Assembly: GCA_014804085.1 (NCBI GenBank)
Contig: JAAVAM010000011.1
Coordinates: 23,479-28,500 of the forward strand
Origin: Treponema sp.
Lineage (GTDB): Bacteria > Spirochaetota > Spirochaetia > Treponematales > Treponemataceae
Direction: 5' to 3'
DNA: 5,022 nt
The stretch's first letter is position 1. Each line of letters begins with the position of its first letter. The notes below the pieces were generated by a model. That model did no database searches. It was given only the letters and a program-made list of their open reading frames with translations, and had not been told where the DNA came from. Shown here piece by piece: positions 4,843 through 5,022 of this stretch. Position numbers and translations under genes: made by a program.

Positions 4843-5022
4843 TTATGCCCACACGAGCCACAGCGTCACGGCGGCGGCGGCGGTCGTCAGGATGGTGAAC
4901 GGCAGGCAGACTTTGAGCCAGCCCGAAAAGCGGATGGGATGCCCTTCCCGCTTGAGGATGCCCATGGCAACCACGTTCGCGCTCGCCCCGAACGGCGTAA
5001 GGTTGCCGCCCAGGCACGAGCC
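4843..5022 (-). CDS. SLC13 / ArsB-NhaD (CitMHS-like) transporter, C-terminal fragment
   Basis: Only the last 59 residues are in the window; the start lies beyond the right edge. Residues 1-20 of the fragment (GSCLGGNLTPFGASANVVAM) match the conserved LGGN-T-GASANVV signature of the second half of the ion transporter superfamily, which includes ArsB, NhaD, CitMHS and SLC13 permeases. In relatives this re-entrant loop region contributes to the ion and substrate site. GILKREGHPIRFSGWLKV and a last hydrophobic helix (about 38-58, ending LWLVWA) follow, as expected for the C-terminus of the family. The protein would sit in the inner membrane and probably couples substrate movement to Na+ or H+. 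The substrate (arsenite, sodium, dicarboxylate or other) cannot be told from this piece. The TAA stop is followed in frame by a coding-like tail to a second stop at 4795. Confidence 0.9.
   Translation of the reverse strand, partial: GSCLGGNLTPFGASANVVAMGILKREGHPIRFSGWLKVCLPFTILTTAAAAVTLWLVWA

Noticed and set aside
4748..5017. Minus-strand 89-codon frame overlapping the transporter end
   Set aside because: An Arg/Gly/Ala-rich shadow of the transporter frame, which carries the conserved LGGN-T-GASANVV signature.

Overview
All recognisable genes in this window lie on the minus strand. From right to left (the direction of transcription) they are: the last 59 residues of an SLC13/ArsB-NhaD-type membrane transporter (4843-5022, cut by the window edge); a regulatory and repeat-rich stretch without a convincing long gene (about 3800-4842); a 240-residue all-helical cytoplasmic protein that resembles the DUF6261 family (3064-3786); and the first 974 residues of a very repetitive surface lipoprotein made of eight Ig-like (Big_2) domains followed by BspA-type leucine-rich repeats (1-2924, cut by the left edge).

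The middle stretch holds, in minus-strand order: a 9-bp-arm inverted repeat; two sigma-70-like promoters about 95 bases apart, each with a perfect TTGACA -35 box; a possible 47-codon reading frame; six perfect copies of a 7-bp tandem repeat starting next to the second -10 box; an intrinsic terminator with a T7 tract; three more strong inverted repeats, one with 18-bp perfect arms; and ten copies of a 42-bp tandem repeat with an internal palindrome. The promoters, heptad and terminator look like a self-contained short transcription unit of roughly 140-230 nt (inference). The 42-bp array lies immediately upstream of the DUF6261-like gene.

Organism: the two gene starts are preceded by strong Shine-Dalgarno sequences (AAGGAG, AAGGAGGT) and the promoters are sigma-70-like. 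This argues against Bacteroidota, although BspA/Big_2 lipoproteins and DUF6261 are well represented there. The GC-rich coding sequence, BspA-like lipoprotein and many intergenic palindromes suggest a host-associated anaerobe, perhaps from the Verrucomicrobiota (Lentisphaeria or Kiritimatiellae type) or another gut Gram-negative lineage. This placement is tentative.

No shared pathway links the three genes. The lipoprotein probably acts in adhesion or surface display, the transporter in ion or organic-anion transport, and the role of the DUF6261-like protein is unknown. The points most worth a second look are the in-frame TAA followed by a coding-like 15-codon tail in the transporter, the 42-bp array, and the short promoter-to-terminator unit with a heptad repeat at its predicted transcription start.
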